Part shown: positions 8,322 through 19,196 of the stretch, one piece after another
Numbering within the stretch: position 1 is the stretch's first letter
Layout: each line of letters opens with the position of its first letter
Assembly (NCBI RefSeq): GCF_011067135.1
Contig: NZ_JAAMOW010000001.1
Coordinates: 496,001-560,000, forward strand
Origin: Solimonas terrae
Lineage (GTDB): Bacteria > Pseudomonadota > Gammaproteobacteria > Nevskiales > Nevskiaceae
DNA: 64,000 bases
Direction of reading: 5' to 3'
Notes under the pieces: model-generated
What the model saw: only the letters and a program-made list of their open reading frames with translations
Told to the model about the DNA's origin: nothing
The model's database searches: none
Made by a program: the position numbers and the translations under genes

Positions 8322-10442
8322 ATGGCATCTGTTGCCGTAGCCTCGCAAATGCCGAACGAAGCCACCTTGATCACCCCCGCCGCCAATCAGGCGGCCGGTC
8401 ATGTGGTGCTGGTTGTCGCCGACTCGGAAAGCATCACCAAACGCATTGAAAGCTATCTGCGCAACGCCGGCCATCCGGTCCGCACGGCGTGGGTGAACGA
8501 CATCGAGGATGTCGAGGAAGCCCTGCGCCGCGGCGCACCTGACCTGGTCCTGTGCGCCGACAATCTGCCGGCCGCACCGCTGCGCGACGTCATCGATCTG
8601 TGCAAGCGGCTCGCCAAGGATCTGCCCGTCGTCCTCCTGAGCCCCCGCTTCGTGCCGGAAGACACCGTGTCCGCGATGGCCGGCGGCGCACGCGATCATG
8701 TCTCCTACGACGACCTGCGACACATGCGCCATCTGGAGCTGGTCGCCCTGCGCGAGTTCTCCGTGCACCAGCATCTGCGCGAGTTGCGTGCCACGCAGAA
8801 GCGTCTCGAGATCTTCGAATCGCGGCACCAGGAACTGATCAGCGGCACCAATGATGCCGTCGCGCACATCCAGGAAGGCATCCTGTCCGACGCCAACCCT
8901 GCGTTCGCGCATCTGCTCGGTTACGAGGATGCCGGTCCGCTGGTCGGCGTGCCGCTGATGGATCTGGTCGGGTCCGACTTCGTGCCCAAGGTCAAGGAGC
9001 AGCTCAAGCTGCTGCTGCGCGGCAAGACCGACAAGCGTGCCCTCGACTGCTGTCTGGTACATCAGGACGGACGGCCGGTCGCGATCAGTGCACGCCTGAC
9101 GGTCACCGAAGTCGAAGGCGAACAGCTGATTGAAATGCTGATCCGCGCCGAGGCCGCGCAGGCGGCGCCTGCCAGCGGTTCCGCGGCACCCAGCGGCCGG
9201 CTGCAGTTCTTCGAAAGCCTGGGCGCGGCAATTGCCGGCGCCAGCCAGCAGAAGCAGCAGCGCACCGCCTTGCTGCTGGCGGTCGATGCCTATGCCGCAC
9301 TCGAGGAACGGCTCGGCCTGCACGATGCCGAACAGGCTGTCCTGGAATTGTTGAAGTGGGCGCAGGAACGACTCCAGCCCGGCGACCAGATCTTCCGTTT
9401 TTCGACGCACGAACTGGCGGTGCTGGCGACGTTCAAGGACGGCGGCAGCGTGCAGAGCTGGGGCGAGGCCATCGTTGACGAGGCGCGCAAGCAGATCTTC
9501 AGTACCGCCGGCCATGAGGCACAGCTGAGCCTGACCGTCACGGCCTATCCATTCAGCGGCAGCGAACAGACGAGCGCAATTGTCGCCGAGCTCAGCAGCA
9601 CCGCACGCCAGCTGTCGGCCAAGGGCGGCAAGCAGTTCGCCAATCTGGGCGCGACCGCCGAAACCTCGCTGCAGGAACGCGAAGACCAGCGGCGCGCGGA
9701 GATGGTCCGCAAGGCCATCGACGACAACCGACTGAAGCTCGCCTACCAGTCGATTGCCAGCCTCGAAGGCGATTCACGGCAGCACTTCGACGTGCTGCTG
9801 CGCATGATCGACGAGGAAGGCCACGAACAGCACGCATCCGAATTCCTGCGCGCCGCGGAAAAGGCCGGTCTGATGTGCGCGATCGATCGCTGGGTCACGG
9901 CGCGCGCCTTGAAGATGCAGGCCAAGCGCGACGGCGCGCAGCAGGCCTCGAGCCTGTTCGTCAAACTCTCGGAAGACACTCTCAAGGACAGCGAGAATTT
10001 CGTCGCCTGGCTGCAGGAACAGCTCAAGGCACGGCCGCTGCGCCCGGGCGAGATCGTCTTCGAAGCGCAGGAGCGCATCCTGCAGAATCATATTCGCAAG
10101 GCCAAGCTGCTGACCAAGAGCCTGGTCGATCTCGGCGCACAGGTGGCGATCGAGCACTTCGGCATCGGCTCGAACTCGGCGCAGATGATCGAGCACATTC
10201 CTGCGCAATTCGTGAAATTCCATCAGTCGTTCGCCAAGGACTTCGCGATCAAGGAAACCCAGAAGCACATGTCGTCGCTGATGGAAGTGGCCAAGCAACG
10301 CAACATCAAGGTGATCGTCAGCCACATCGAAGACGCCAACGTCATGGCGCGCCTCTGGCAGATGGGCGTCAACTTCATCCAGGGCTACCACGTGCAGGAG
10401 CCCGAGGTCGTGCTGCTGTCGGCGGAAGTCGGCACGCGCTGA
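8322..10442 (+). CDS. FimX-like REC-PAS-GGDEF-EAL protein, all enzymatic motifs degenerate
   Basis: The 706-residue cytoplasmic protein shows four domains: a receiver-like domain (about 27-145), a PAS domain (about 175-270), a GGDEF-like domain (about 300-440) and an EAL-like domain (about 465-700). The receiver phospho-acceptor Asp is replaced (DLVLCADNLP). The GGDEF site reads STHEL. The EAL motif reads DVLLR and the usual DDFG loop reads EHFGIGSNS. Such a protein should bind c-di-GMP without making or cleaving it. This is the FimX pattern; FimX controls type IV pilus assembly in Pseudomonas and Xanthomonas, with similar length (about 690 aa). No pilus gene is nearby, so the role is inferred from architecture. 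Confidence 0.8.
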   Translation: MASVAVASQMPNEATLITPAANQAAGHVVLVVADSESITKRIESYLRNAGHPVRTAWVNDIEDVEEALRRGAPDLVLCADNLPAAPLRDVIDLCKRLAKDLPVVLLSPRFVPEDTVSAMAGGARDHVSYDDLRHMRHLELVALREFSVHQHLRELRATQKRLEIFESRHQELISGTNDAVAHIQEGILSDANPAFAHLLGYEDAGPLVGVPLMDLVGSDFVPKVKEQLKLLLRGKTDKRALDCCLVHQDGRPVAISARLTVTEVEGEQLIEMLIRAEAAQAAPASGSAAPSGRLQFFESLGAAIAGASQQKQQRTALLLAVDAYAALEERLGLHDAEQAVLELLKWAQERLQPGDQIFRFSTHELAVLATFKDGGSVQSWGEAIVDEARKQIFSTAGHEAQLSLTVTAYPFSGSEQTSAIVAELSSTARQLSAKGGKQFANLGATAETSLQEREDQRRAEMVRKAIDDNRLKLAYQSIASLEGDSRQHFDVLLRMIDEEGHEQHASEFLRAAEKAGLMCAIDRWVTARALKMQAKRDGAQQASSLFVKLSEDTLKDSENFVAWLQEQLKARPLRPGEIVFEAQERILQNHIRKAKLLTKSLVDLGAQVAIEHFGIGSNSAQMIEHIPAQFVKFHQSFAKDFAIKETQKHMSSLMEVAKQRNIKVIVSHIEDANVMARLWQMGVNFIQGYHVQEPEVVLLSAEVGTR

Positions 10443-10515
10443 GAACAGGGCGGCGGCGCGTGAAGCCGCAAGCGACTCGCCGCTTCGCCGTCGTGAAACA
10501 TCCGGCGGGCGCTCG

Positions 10516-11724
10516 ATGAGCCAGCTTGCCAACCTGGTCGTTGCGGCCGGCATGGTCGCCACCGCAACCGTGGTCCTGCGTCGACGACTGCGCGACGCGC
10601 CTTGGTGGCGCGCCTGTCTGACGCCCCTGGCGTCGATCATCGGCAGCGGCTTTCTGGTCCTTGCACCGATCCTGATGCGCGAGTTCGGGCGGGCGGCGCC
10701 GCTGGTGATGCTGGCGCTGTGCATCGTCGCCTACGGCTTCGGCGCCGTCATGCGCTACAACATCGCGCACTTCGAATCGCAGCCTTGCCCGCCGCGCATC
10801 GTGCGCGGCTTCGAGTCGCTGTCGAGCTGGGCGCTGTGCTTCGCCTATGTCATCTCGGTCTGCTACTACCTGAAACTGTTCGGTGCGTTCGCGATGGCCC
10901 TGACACCATGGCCCGGCGAAGCGAGCGGCCGCGTCGTCAGTACCGCGGTGCTGATCACGATCGGCGCGGTCGGCTGGCGCGGCGGCCTGCGCCGGCTCGA
11001 ACACCTGGAAACGATCGCGGTCAGCTTCAAACTGATCGTGATCGGCGGCCTGCTCTGCGGTCTGGCACTGCACGCCGGCCAGACCGTACCGAAAACCGGC
11101 CTGGTCAGCGACGCCGCGCATTTCGATCGCTGGTCGCAACTGGCACTCGCCTTCGGGCTGATCATCACCGTCCAGGGCTTCGAGACGTCCCGCTACCTCG
11201 GCGCCGCCTACGATGCGCCGACGCGCATCCGCACGATGCGCTACGCACAGTGGATTTCGACACTGATCTACGTCGCCTATGTGGGTTTCGCCGCGGCGAG
11301 CATTCCGGCCGCCAATCTCGGCCACTCGGAAACGGCGGTCATCGACATGAGCGCTGTGGTGTCGAACTGGCTGCCTTCGCTGCTGGTCGCCGCCGCGCTG
11401 GCCGCCCAGTTCAGTGCCGCCGTCGCCGACGCGCTCGGTTGTGGCGGCCTCGCCGAAGAGATCAGCGGTCGACGCCTGCAGGACCGCATGGTCTATGTGC
11501 TGATCGCGGCCGCCGGCATCGCCCTGACCTGGGCCGTCGATGTTTTCGGCATCATCGCCTGGGCGTCACGCGCGTTCGCGCTCTACTACGCCCTGCAATC
11601 GGGGCTGGCCGCCCGCCTGGCCTGGAATGCCGGGACCACGGGCGAACGCTGGCGCAGCGTCGGCTTCTGCGCACTGGGCAGTCTGGGGGCACTGATCGTC
11701 CTCAGCGGGCAGCCGGCCGAATGA
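10516..11724 (+). CDS. Multi-spanning membrane protein, APC amino-acid transporter-like
   Basis: The 402 residues contain about 10-12 hydrophobic helices. The segment PLASIIGSGFLVLAPILMRE resembles the TM1 unwound Gly motif of APC-superfamily permeases (xxGxGxF), and the later segments FGLIITVQGFETSRYLG and DVFGIIAWASRAFALYYALQ fit that fold. Substrate is unknown. It starts 73 bases after the FimX-like gene and ends before a bidirectional terminator shared with htpX. Confidence 0.7.
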   Translation: MSQLANLVVAAGMVATATVVLRRRLRDAPWWRACLTPLASIIGSGFLVLAPILMREFGRAAPLVMLALCIVAYGFGAVMRYNIAHFESQPCPPRIVRGFESLSSWALCFAYVISVCYYLKLFGAFAMALTPWPGEASGRVVSTAVLITIGAVGWRGGLRRLEHLETIAVSFKLIVIGGLLCGLALHAGQTVPKTGLVSDAAHFDRWSQLALAFGLIITVQGFETSRYLGAAYDAPTRIRTMRYAQWISTLIYVAYVGFAAASIPAANLGHSETAVIDMSAVVSNWLPSLLVAAALAAQFSAAVADALGCGGLAEEISGRRLQDRMVYVLIAAAGIALTWAVDVFGIIAWASRAFALYYALQSGLAARLAWNAGTTGERWRSVGFCALGSLGALIVLSGQPAE

Positions 11725-11743
11725 GCCTCGCCCGCGGCTGAAC

Positions 11744-11773
11744 GAAAAAGGCGGCCCGTGGGCCGCCCTTTCC
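11744..11773. terminator. Bidirectional terminator between transporter gene and htpX
   Basis: An A-rich left flank, a stem of CGGCCC/GGGCCG extended by AAAGG/CCCTTT with one bulged base, and a short loop lie between two convergent genes, 20 bases after one stop and about 30 bases after the other. Confidence 0.7.
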
Positions 11774-11800
11774 AACATCGTCAATCGCCCGGTCGATCGC

Positions 11801-12685
11801 TCAGGCCGTCTGTGCCTGCTGCAGCGCCGCGATGCGGACCTCCAGCGGCGGATGCGAAGCAAACAGCCTGGCGAGCTGACCGCCGGTAATGCCCATCGCC
11901 GTCATGTTCTGCGGCAGCGACGATTCACCGTGCGCGGCCTGCAGGCGCTGCAGGGCGGCAATCATCTTGCGCTTGCCGGCCAGATGCGCACCACCGGCGT
12001 CGGCGCGGAACTCACGCCGGCGCGAGAACCAGGCGACGATCATGCTGGCGAGAATGCCGAACACGAGTTGCAGGATCATCACCGTGAAGAAGTAGCCGAT
12101 GCCCGGGCCACGATCGTCGGCACCGCGACGAAACACGGCCTGGTCGATGGCATAGCCGATCACGCGCGCGAGGAACATCACGAAGGTATTGAGCACGCCC
12201 TGGATCAGCGTCAGGGTCACCATGTCGCCGTTGGCGATGTGACTCATCTCGTGGCCGAGCACGGCTTCGACCTCGTCCTGACTCATGCTGTGCAGCAAGC
12301 CGGTCGACACGGCCACCAGCGAATTGTTGCGGCTCATGCCGGTGGCAAACGCATTGGGTTCCGGCGCATCGAAGATCGCGACCTCCGGCATGCCAACGCC
12401 GGCCGCGCGCGCCTGTCGTTCGACGGTCTGCAGCAGCCACATTTCCGAAGAGCTGCGCGGTTCCTTGAGCACCCTGGCGCCGGTCGTCCACTTGGCGATC
12501 GGCTTGGACAAGGCCAGCGAAATGAAGGCACCGCCCATGCCGAACACGAAACAGAACACCAGCAACGCGGAGTAGTTCAGGCCATTGGCCATCAGCCAGT
12601 GGTTGACGCCGAGCAGCGAGGTGACAACGCTGAGGATCAGAACGATCGCAAGGTTGGTTGCGAGAAACAGCAGGACGCGTTTCAT
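11801..12685 (-). CDS. htpX: Membrane zinc metalloprotease HtpX
   Basis: HtpX is an inner-membrane M48 peptidase that cleaves misfolded membrane proteins alongside FtsH. The 294 residues match the family. Two N-terminal TM helices (about 5-25 and 35-55) precede the zinc motif HEMSH, two further TM segments, and a third-ligand Glu region ([14 protein letters not shown]). The N-terminus [15 protein letters not shown] is typical. The C-terminal [14 protein letters not shown] is conserved. Confidence 0.97.
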   Translation of the reverse strand: MKRVLLFLATNLAIVLILSVVTSLLGVNHWLMANGLNYSALLVFCFVFGMGGAFISLALSKPIAKWTTGARVLKEPRSSSEMWLLQTVERQARAAGVGMPEVAIFDAPEPNAFATGMSRNNSLVAVSTGLLHSMSQDEVEAVLGHEMSHIANGDMVTLTLIQGVLNTFVMFLARVIGYAIDQAVFRRGADDRGPGIGYFFTVMILQLVFGILASMIVAWFSRRREFRADAGGAHLAGKRKMIAALQRLQAAHGESSLPQNMTAMGITGGQLARLFASHPPLEVRIAALQQAQTA

Positions 12686-12766
12686 GGACGTACGATTTGC
12701 CTTTTCGGTCGGGACTCAGCTCAGACAGCTGGGGACGGCCCTGGTTCTTTCAAGGCCGTACCGAAG

Positions 12767-15019
12767 TCATTTTCCTTCCGGATAAACGCTGTCGACGCGC
12801 TGGAACCCGCGCGGCAGATGGCTGCCGCGGCTGGCACGCGAGCCGACGTAGTGCGCCAGGTCGGCCGCCTTCAGCGTCAGCGTGCGCTTGCCGCAGACCA
12901 GCGTCAGGCTGGCGTCAGCCGGCAGTACGCAGGACGCCAGAATCCGGTCCTCGCCTTTCAAGGCCACCAGCTTGTTGCCCTTGCCTTTCGCCAGCTCCGG
13001 CAGCTCGGCGAGCGGGAACACGAGCAGGCGACCTTCGGCGGTGATCAGTGCGTAGCGATCATTGCCGACATCGCCGACGCGCGCCGGCACCAGCACGTTT
13101 GCCGTCGCCCCGACATTGATCACGGCCTTGCCGGCCTTCTGACGCGATTCCAGGTCGCCGAGCCGGGCGACGAAGCCGTAGCCCTCGTCGCTGCCGAGCA
13201 CCAGACGTTCGCTGGGCTCGCCCATCATCACGCCGGTGATGCGGCCGCCATCCTGGATGTCGAGGCGCGTCGTGACCGGCTCGCCCTGCGAGCGCGCCGA
13301 CGGCAGCTCGCGCGGATTGAGGGTGTAACAACGCCCCTTGTGATCGAGCAGCACCAGGAGCTGGTTGGTCTTGCCCTGCACCGCAAAACCGAATTCGTCG
13401 CCCGACTTGTAGCTCAGCGCGGTCGGGTCGAGTTCGTGGCCCTTGCCGGCGCGAATCCAGCCCGCCTTCGAGAGCACCACGGTGACCGGTTCCGCCGGCA
13501 GGATTTCGGTGGCCTCCATGGCTGCTGCCGGTGGTCGGGCATTGATCGCGCAGCGACGCTCGTCGCCGTACTTCTTCGCGTCTTCCTTGAGTTCCTCGCC
13601 GATCAGTTTCTTCATCTTGTCGTCGTCGCCGAGCAGCTCATCCAGCCGCGCGGCTTCGGCCGCGAGCTCTTCCTGCTCGCCCCTGATCTTCATTTCCTCG
13701 AGCTTCTGCAAGTGCCGCAGTTTGAGGTCGAGGATCCATTCGGCCTGCGCATCGGACAACGCGAAGGTGCTGATCAGCTTGGCCTTGGGATCATCTTCGA
13801 AGCGGATGATGCGAATCACCTCGTCGATGTTGAGGTAGGCGATCAACAGACCTTCGAGGATATGCAGGCGCTCGTTGACCTTGGCGAGCCGATGATTGAC
13901 GCGCCTGGTGACCGTCGCAAAGCGATAGTCCAGCCATTCGCCGAGAATCTCCTTGAGATTCTTCACGCGCGGCCGGCCATCGAGGCCGATCATGTTGAGA
14001 TTGACGCGGTAGCTGCGCTCGAGATCGGTGGTCGCGAACAGATGTGCCATCAGCGCGTCGGCATCGACGCGATTCGAGCGCGGCACGATCACCAGCCGCG
14101 TCGGGTTCTCGTGGTCGGATTCGTCGCGCAGATCCTCGACCAGCGGCAGCTTCTTTGCGCGCATCTGCTCGGCGATCTGCTCGAGGATTTTCGCCGGCGA
14201 TACCTGATGCGCAAGATGCGTGACGATGATGTTGCCATCCTCGTCCCGTTCCCAGCGCGCGCGCGCGCGAACCTGGCCATAGCCGGTCTGGTAGATCTTC
14301 AGCAGATCGTGCGGCTCGGACACGATCTCGCAGCCGGTCGGATAGTCCGGCGCGGGCACGAACTCGCAAAGCTTTTCGATGTGTGCATTCGGGTGCTTGA
14401 GCAGATGCAGACAGGCCGCGACCAGCTCGCGCAGATTGTGAGGCGGCACGTCGGTTGCCATGCCGACCGCGATGCCGGTGGTGCCGTTGACGAGGATGTT
14501 CGGCAGACGGGCTGGCAGCAGGCGCGGCTCGTCGCGCGAACCGTCGAAGGTCGGCAGCCAGTCGACCGTGCCCAGACCCACTTCGGCGAGCAAGGTCTGC
14601 GCATACGGCGTCAGCCGCGACTCGGTATAGCGATAGGCGGCGAAGGACTTCGGATCGTCCTGCGAACCCCAGTTGCCCTGACCGTCGACCAGCGGATAGC
14701 GATACGAAAACGGCTGTGCCATCGTCACCATCGCCTCGTAGCAGGCGCTGTCGCCATGCGGATGGTATTTGCCGATCACGTCGCCGACCGTCAGCGCCGA
14801 CTTGCGCGGCTTGGACGCGGCATTGATGCCGAGTTCCGACATCGCGTAGATGATGCGTCGCTGCACCGGCTTGAGGCCGTCGGCGACATGCGGCAGCGCG
14901 CGGTCGAGCACGACATACATCGAGTAGTCGAGATAGGCCTTCTCGGCGAACACGCGCAGTGGCACGCGCTCGCTGTCGAGATTTTCGGTCGGGCCGTTTT
15001 GCGTCGGTGTGTCGGTCAT
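12767..15019 (-). CDS. parC: DNA topoisomerase IV subunit A
   Basis: ParC is the DNA-cleaving subunit of topoisomerase IV, which decatenates daughter chromosomes. The 750 residues match ParC rather than the longer GyrA. The breakage-reunion domain starts with [20 protein letters not shown], and the catalytic Tyr lies in [11 protein letters not shown] near residue 118. The C-terminal region is a six-bladed beta-pinwheel without the GyrA box. recQ separates it from parE on the same strand, so all three may be transcribed together. Confidence 0.97.
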   Translation of the reverse strand: MTDTPTQNGPTENLDSERVPLRVFAEKAYLDYSMYVVLDRALPHVADGLKPVQRRIIYAMSELGINAASKPRKSALTVGDVIGKYHPHGDSACYEAMVTMAQPFSYRYPLVDGQGNWGSQDDPKSFAAYRYTESRLTPYAQTLLAEVGLGTVDWLPTFDGSRDEPRLLPARLPNILVNGTTGIAVGMATDVPPHNLRELVAACLHLLKHPNAHIEKLCEFVPAPDYPTGCEIVSEPHDLLKIYQTGYGQVRARARWERDEDGNIIVTHLAHQVSPAKILEQIAEQMRAKKLPLVEDLRDESDHENPTRLVIVPRSNRVDADALMAHLFATTDLERSYRVNLNMIGLDGRPRVKNLKEILGEWLDYRFATVTRRVNHRLAKVNERLHILEGLLIAYLNIDEVIRIIRFEDDPKAKLISTFALSDAQAEWILDLKLRHLQKLEEMKIRGEQEELAAEAARLDELLGDDDKMKKLIGEELKEDAKKYGDERRCAINARPPAAAMEATEILPAEPVTVVLSKAGWIRAGKGHELDPTALSYKSGDEFGFAVQGKTNQLLVLLDHKGRCYTLNPRELPSARSQGEPVTTRLDIQDGGRITGVMMGEPSERLVLGSDEGYGFVARLGDLESRQKAGKAVINVGATANVLVPARVGDVGNDRYALITAEGRLLVFPLAELPELAKGKGNKLVALKGEDRILASCVLPADASLTLVCGKRTLTLKAADLAHYVGSRASRGSHLPRGFQRVDSVYPEGK

Positions 15020-15056
15020 GGATTTCCTGCCAATGTTCGTCCGGGCCTGCGCCCGG

Positions 15057-16964
15057 TCATGAATTCAGATATTCGGCGTTCTCGGCATCGGCGTAAGTGC
15101 GGATCGCCGCGACGAACGCCTGACCGTATTGTTCGAGCTTGCGCACGCCGACGCCGGTGATCTCGGCGAAAGCATCGAGAGTGCGCGGCTGGCGTTCGGC
15201 CATCTCGCGCAGACTGGCGTCGTTGAACACCACATAAGGCGGCACATTCTGCGCGTCGGCGAGCTGTTTGCGCAGCGTTCGCAGCTGGCCGAACAGCGAT
15301 TGGTCTCCGGGCCGCAGGCCGGCGCGCTCGGCACGCTTCTTCGCCTTGCGCATCGCCGCGGTCTCGCGCTTCGGCGGCGGCACGACCAGCACGCTCCGTT
15401 CACCCTTGAGTACCTCGCGACTGGCAGCCGCGAGCTTGAGTACCGGATAACCGTCGCTGGTTTCGTCGAGCAGGCCCTGATGCAACAGTGTGCGCACCAG
15501 CGTCCTCCATTCGTCGAGCGAACGTGCCTTGCCGATGCCGTAGGTCGACAATTGCTGATGGCCGCGGTCGATCAGTTTCTGGGCTTCGGAGCCGCGCAGG
15601 ATATCGATGACATGGGCGCTACCGAAACGCTCGCCGCGCTGCGCGAGTCGCGCGACGCAGGACAGGAGCTGCTGCGCCTCCAGCGTCCAGTCCTCGGTGA
15701 CCTTCGTTTCCAGGCAGTTGTCGCAGGCGCCGCAGTTGTCCTCGAAGACTTCGCCGAAATAGCGCAACTGGATCGCGCGACGACATTCGCCGGACTCGGC
15801 GTAGTCGACGACCTGGCGCAACTGCTGGCGCGCCAGCCGCTGCTCCTGCTCCAGCGGCAGATTCGTTTCCGGATGGGTCTTCTGGCCGATCAGGAATTCC
15901 GCCGTGCGAATGTCGCCGAGCCCGAAGAACAGGATACAGCGCGAGGCCTCGCCGTCACGGCCGGCGCGGCCGGCTTCCTGGTAATAGCCTTCCATGGTGC
16001 GCGGCAGATCGTAGTGCGCGACCCAGCGCACATCCGGCTTGTTGATGCCCATGCCGAATGCGACGGTGGCGACGATCACCTGCGCATCATCGCGTATGAA
16101 GCGCTCCTGATTGTCGCGCCGTGTATCGGCGTCGAGGCCGGCGTGATAGGGCGCGACGCGAACATCGTCGGCGGCCAGCTTCGCGGCAATCTCGTCGACG
16201 CGTTTGCGCGACAGGCAGTAGACGATCCCGGCCCCGCCTTCGCGCGCCAGCGCCAGCAACTGCGCGTAGGTCTGCTGGGTCTTCGGCCGTACCGCGTAAT
16301 ACAGGTTCGGGCGATTGAAACTGGCAATGTGGACAGACGCATCCTGCAGCCGCAGCTGCGCGACGATGTCGCCGCGCACGCGCGCCGTTGCGGTCGCCGT
16401 AAACGCCCAGAAAGGTATCCGGGCCGGCACGTCGGCAAACTGTTCGCGCAGGCTGCCGAGCTGGCGATACTCGGGGCGAAAATCATGCCCCCATTCGGAC
16501 ACGCAGTGCGCTTCGTCAACCGTGATCGCGGAAATGCCCGGGTCTTGCGCCAGACGTGCCAGCAGGCCGTCGCGAAACTCCGGCAGCAGCAGCCGCTCGG
16601 GCGCCAGGTACAGCAGGCGGTACTCGCCGCGCAGCAATGCCGCGCTGCGCGCCGACGCTTCGGCCGCACTCAATGACGAGTTCAGGAATGTCGCGGCAAT
16701 GCCCATCTCGCCGAGCAGGCGCACCTGATCCTGCATCAGCGCGATCAGCGGCGAGACGACGATCATCAGGCCGGGCTTGAGCAGGGCCGGCAACTGGAAG
16801 CACAAGGACTTGCCACCACCGGTCGGCATGATCGCCAGCAGATCCCGACCTGCCAGCGCGTCGCGCACGACGGCCTCCTGACCCGGCCGGAAGTGATCGA
16901 AGCCGAACCAGCGCTTGAGGGCCTCCCTCAGATCGAGAGCCTGCGCCTTATCGTGCCCCATCAT
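15057..16964 (-). CDS. recQ: ATP-dependent DNA helicase RecQ
   Basis: RecQ is a 3'-5' helicase in RecF-pathway repair and fork processing. The 635 residues show Walker A ([12 protein letters not shown]), a DEAH box ([19 protein letters not shown]), motif VI ([12 protein letters not shown]), a zinc-binding RQC region (Cys cluster ending NCGACDNC) and a C-terminal HRDC domain. Two adjacent ATGs (16964 and 16961) are possible starts; conserved helicase sequence begins about 20 codons later. The frame stays open upstream through an intergenic inverted repeat, but that extension looks non-coding. Confidence 0.95.
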   Translation of the reverse strand: MMGHDKAQALDLREALKRWFGFDHFRPGQEAVVRDALAGRDLLAIMPTGGGKSLCFQLPALLKPGLMIVVSPLIALMQDQVRLLGEMGIAATFLNSSLSAAEASARSAALLRGEYRLLYLAPERLLLPEFRDGLLARLAQDPGISAITVDEAHCVSEWGHDFRPEYRQLGSLREQFADVPARIPFWAFTATATARVRGDIVAQLRLQDASVHIASFNRPNLYYAVRPKTQQTYAQLLALAREGGAGIVYCLSRKRVDEIAAKLAADDVRVAPYHAGLDADTRRDNQERFIRDDAQVIVATVAFGMGINKPDVRWVAHYDLPRTMEGYYQEAGRAGRDGEASRCILFFGLGDIRTAEFLIGQKTHPETNLPLEQEQRLARQQLRQVVDYAESGECRRAIQLRYFGEVFEDNCGACDNCLETKVTEDWTLEAQQLLSCVARLAQRGERFGSAHVIDILRGSEAQKLIDRGHQQLSTYGIGKARSLDEWRTLVRTLLHQGLLDETSDGYPVLKLAAASREVLKGERSVLVVPPPKRETAAMRKAKKRAERAGLRPGDQSLFGQLRTLRKQLADAQNVPPYVVFNDASLREMAERQPRTLDAFAEITGVGVRKLEQYGQAFVAAIRTYADAENAEYLNS

Positions 16965-17040
16965 CCATTGCCTGAAGCTCGTGAAGTTTTCGTCGCGAGC
17001 GACGGCAGGTCGCGTTTTGCCCGAGCACAGCAACCGCAGC

Positions 17041-17102
17041 GTACTGAAGTACGTGAGGGTGAGGGCTGGTTCGGGCCAAGCAACGCTTCGGCAAGCCCGA
17101 AC
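17041..17102. repeat. Nested inverted repeat between parE and recQ
   Basis: Two dyads lie side by side. GTACT-GA-AGTAC spans 17041-17052. An outer pair GTTCGGGC/GCCCGAAC (17069-17076 and 17095-17102) encloses an inner pair AAGC-AAC-GCTT (17078-17088). There is no T-run, so it is not a simple terminator. It resembles a dispersed intergenic repeat unit, but no second copy was seen in this window. Confidence 0.5.
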
Positions 17103-17154
17103 GAGCACCGCCAGAACGCGAGATGTCGAGCGCAGCAGGAAAATTCATGAGCTT

Positions 17155-19080
17155 TCAAACCTCGGCGCGATTGCCCTCGCGCTCCAGCCATTCCTTGCGA
17201 TCGCCGGAACGCTTCTTCGCGAGCAGCATGTCCATCAGCAGATCGGCGGCGTTGATCTGATCGGGAATGTCGTCGTCGAGCGTCAGCTGCACGAGGCGCC
17301 GCGTGTCGCGCGCCATCGTCGTTTCGCGCAGCTGCAGCGGATTCATCTCGCCCAGACCCTTGAAGCGCGTGACCTGCGGCTTGGCGCGGCTGCCTTCGGC
17401 GATCAGGCGATCGAGGATGCCGTTCTTCTCGGCTTCGTCGAGTGCGTAGAACACCTGCTTGCCGGCGTCGATGCGGAACAGCGGCGGCATCGCGATGAAG
17501 ATGTTGCCGGCGGCCACCAAAGGTCGGAAATGCTTGAGGAACAACGCGCACAGCAGCGTCGCGATATGCAGGCCGTCGGAATCGGCGTCGGCCAGTACGC
17601 AAACCTTGCCGTAGCGCAGGCTGGCGATCTCGGCACTGCCCGGATCGACGCCGATCGCCACCGAGATGTCGTGGATTTCCTGCGAGCCGAGCGCCTCGTT
17701 GGCGTCGACTTCCCAGCTGTTGAGGATCTTGCCGCGCAGCGGCATCACCGCCTGGTATTCGCGATCGCGCGCCTGCTTGGCCGAGCCGCCGGCCGAATCG
17801 CCTTCGACCAGAAACAATTCGGTGAGCTTGGCATCGCTGGACACGCAATCGGCGAGCTTGCCGGGCAGCGCCGGGCCACTGGTCACTTTCTTGCGGACCA
17901 CCTGCTTGGCGAGCTTGAGCCGCGCATTGGCATTGGCGATCACCAGCTGTGCGATCTGCTCGCCGGCCTCGGTGTGCTGGTTCAGCCACAGGCTGAACGA
18001 GTCGTGCACGACACCCTGCACGAACGCGGCTGTCTCGCGCGACGACAGGCGCTCCTTGGTCTGGCCGGCGAACTGCGGATCCTGCATCTTGACGCTGAGC
18101 ACGTAGGCGCAGCCATTCCAGACATCTTCCGGCGTCAGCTTCATGCCGCGTGGCAGCAGATTGCGGAATTCGCAGAATTCGCGAATCGCTTCGGTCAGGC
18201 CGGTGCGCAAGCCATTGACGTGCGTGCCGCCCTGCGCGGTGGGAATCAGGTTGACGTAGCTCTCGGCGACCGGCTCCAGGCGGCCGCCGTCGGCATTGAG
18301 CCAGACCAGCGCCCACTCGGCTTCCTCGCGCGTCGCCCGGAACTGGCCGACGAAGGGTTCGGCCGGCAAGGTTTCGGCGCCCTGCAGCGCATCCTTCAGA
18401 TAATCCGTCAGGCCGTTTTCGTACTGCCACACGATCTCCTCACCATGAGCCTTGTCGAGCAAGGTCACGCGCAGGTTCGGGCACAGCACGGCCTTGGCAC
18501 GCAGCACCTGCTTGAGGCGCGGCATCGAGAACTTCGGCGAGTCGAAATACCTGGGATCCGCCCAGAAGCGCACGGTCGTGCCGCGCTTGTTCTTCGCCAC
18601 CGGGCCGACCGGCTTCAGCGGCTGCGTGACCTCGCCATTCTGGAACTCGATCAGATGTTCGGTGCCGTCGCGGAATACGCGGACTTCGAGCTTGCTCGAC
18701 AGCGCGTTGACGACAGAGACGCCGACGCCGTGCAGGCCGCCCGAGAACTGATACTGCTTGTTCGAGAACTTGGCGCCGGAGTGCAGCTTGGTCAGGATCA
18801 GCTCGACGCCGGTGACCTTGTGCACCGGATGAATGTCGACCGGCATGCCGCGACCGTCGTCGCCGACTTCGAGCGAACCGTCTTCGTGAACCGTGACCAG
18901 AATGTTCTTGCAGTGACCGGCGAGCGCCTCGTCGACCGCGTTGTCGATCACTTCCTGCGCGAGATGATTCGGCCGGGTAGTGTCGGTATACATGCCCGGG
19001 CGCTTGCGCACCGGGTCGAGGCCCTGAAGAACTTCAATTGCTTCAGCGCTGTAGGAACTATTGTTTGAGTTTGCTGCCAT
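17155..19080 (-). CDS. parE: DNA topoisomerase IV subunit B
   Basis: ParE is the ATPase subunit of topoisomerase IV. The 641 residues include the GHKL ATPase (DNAVDEALAGH; FSGGLHGVGVSVVNALSSK), the transducer region, and the TOPRIM domain (EGDSAGGSAKQARDREYQAV; DADSDG). The ATG at 19080 gives MAANSNNSSYSAEAIEVLQG, close to known ParE N-termini. It heads the parE-recQ-parC strand. Confidence 0.97.
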   Translation of the reverse strand: MAANSNNSSYSAEAIEVLQGLDPVRKRPGMYTDTTRPNHLAQEVIDNAVDEALAGHCKNILVTVHEDGSLEVGDDGRGMPVDIHPVHKVTGVELILTKLHSGAKFSNKQYQFSGGLHGVGVSVVNALSSKLEVRVFRDGTEHLIEFQNGEVTQPLKPVGPVAKNKRGTTVRFWADPRYFDSPKFSMPRLKQVLRAKAVLCPNLRVTLLDKAHGEEIVWQYENGLTDYLKDALQGAETLPAEPFVGQFRATREEAEWALVWLNADGGRLEPVAESYVNLIPTAQGGTHVNGLRTGLTEAIREFCEFRNLLPRGMKLTPEDVWNGCAYVLSVKMQDPQFAGQTKERLSSRETAAFVQGVVHDSFSLWLNQHTEAGEQIAQLVIANANARLKLAKQVVRKKVTSGPALPGKLADCVSSDAKLTELFLVEGDSAGGSAKQARDREYQAVMPLRGKILNSWEVDANEALGSQEIHDISVAIGVDPGSAEIASLRYGKVCVLADADSDGLHIATLLCALFLKHFRPLVAAGNIFIAMPPLFRIDAGKQVFYALDEAEKNGILDRLIAEGSRAKPQVTRFKGLGEMNPLQLRETTMARDTRRLVQLTLDDDIPDQINAADLLMDMLLAKKRSGDRKEWLEREGNRAEV

Positions 19081-19196
19081 CGTCGGGGTCGCTCTGCGGA
19101 CGCGCGAAGGTAGCCAATGCATCGCCTGTCGGCAAGATTGCCGACAGCGCCGGATTCAGGCACGCAGGCGCGTGCCTTTGAATCGGCCACCGCGGA

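Noticed and set aside
11852-15160. An open frame of about 1,100 codons on the plus strand opposite htpX and parC, and one of about 1,430 codons at 32374-36666 opposite nnr and pgi
   Set aside because: Translations are Arg/His/Gln/Asp-rich and match no family, and they are exact antisense shadows of well-recognised genes in GC-rich DNA.
16965-17108. N-terminal extension of recQ by 48 codons
   Set aside because: The extension runs through the inverted repeat and has no RecQ-like sequence; conserved sequence begins after the twin ATG at 16964/16961.
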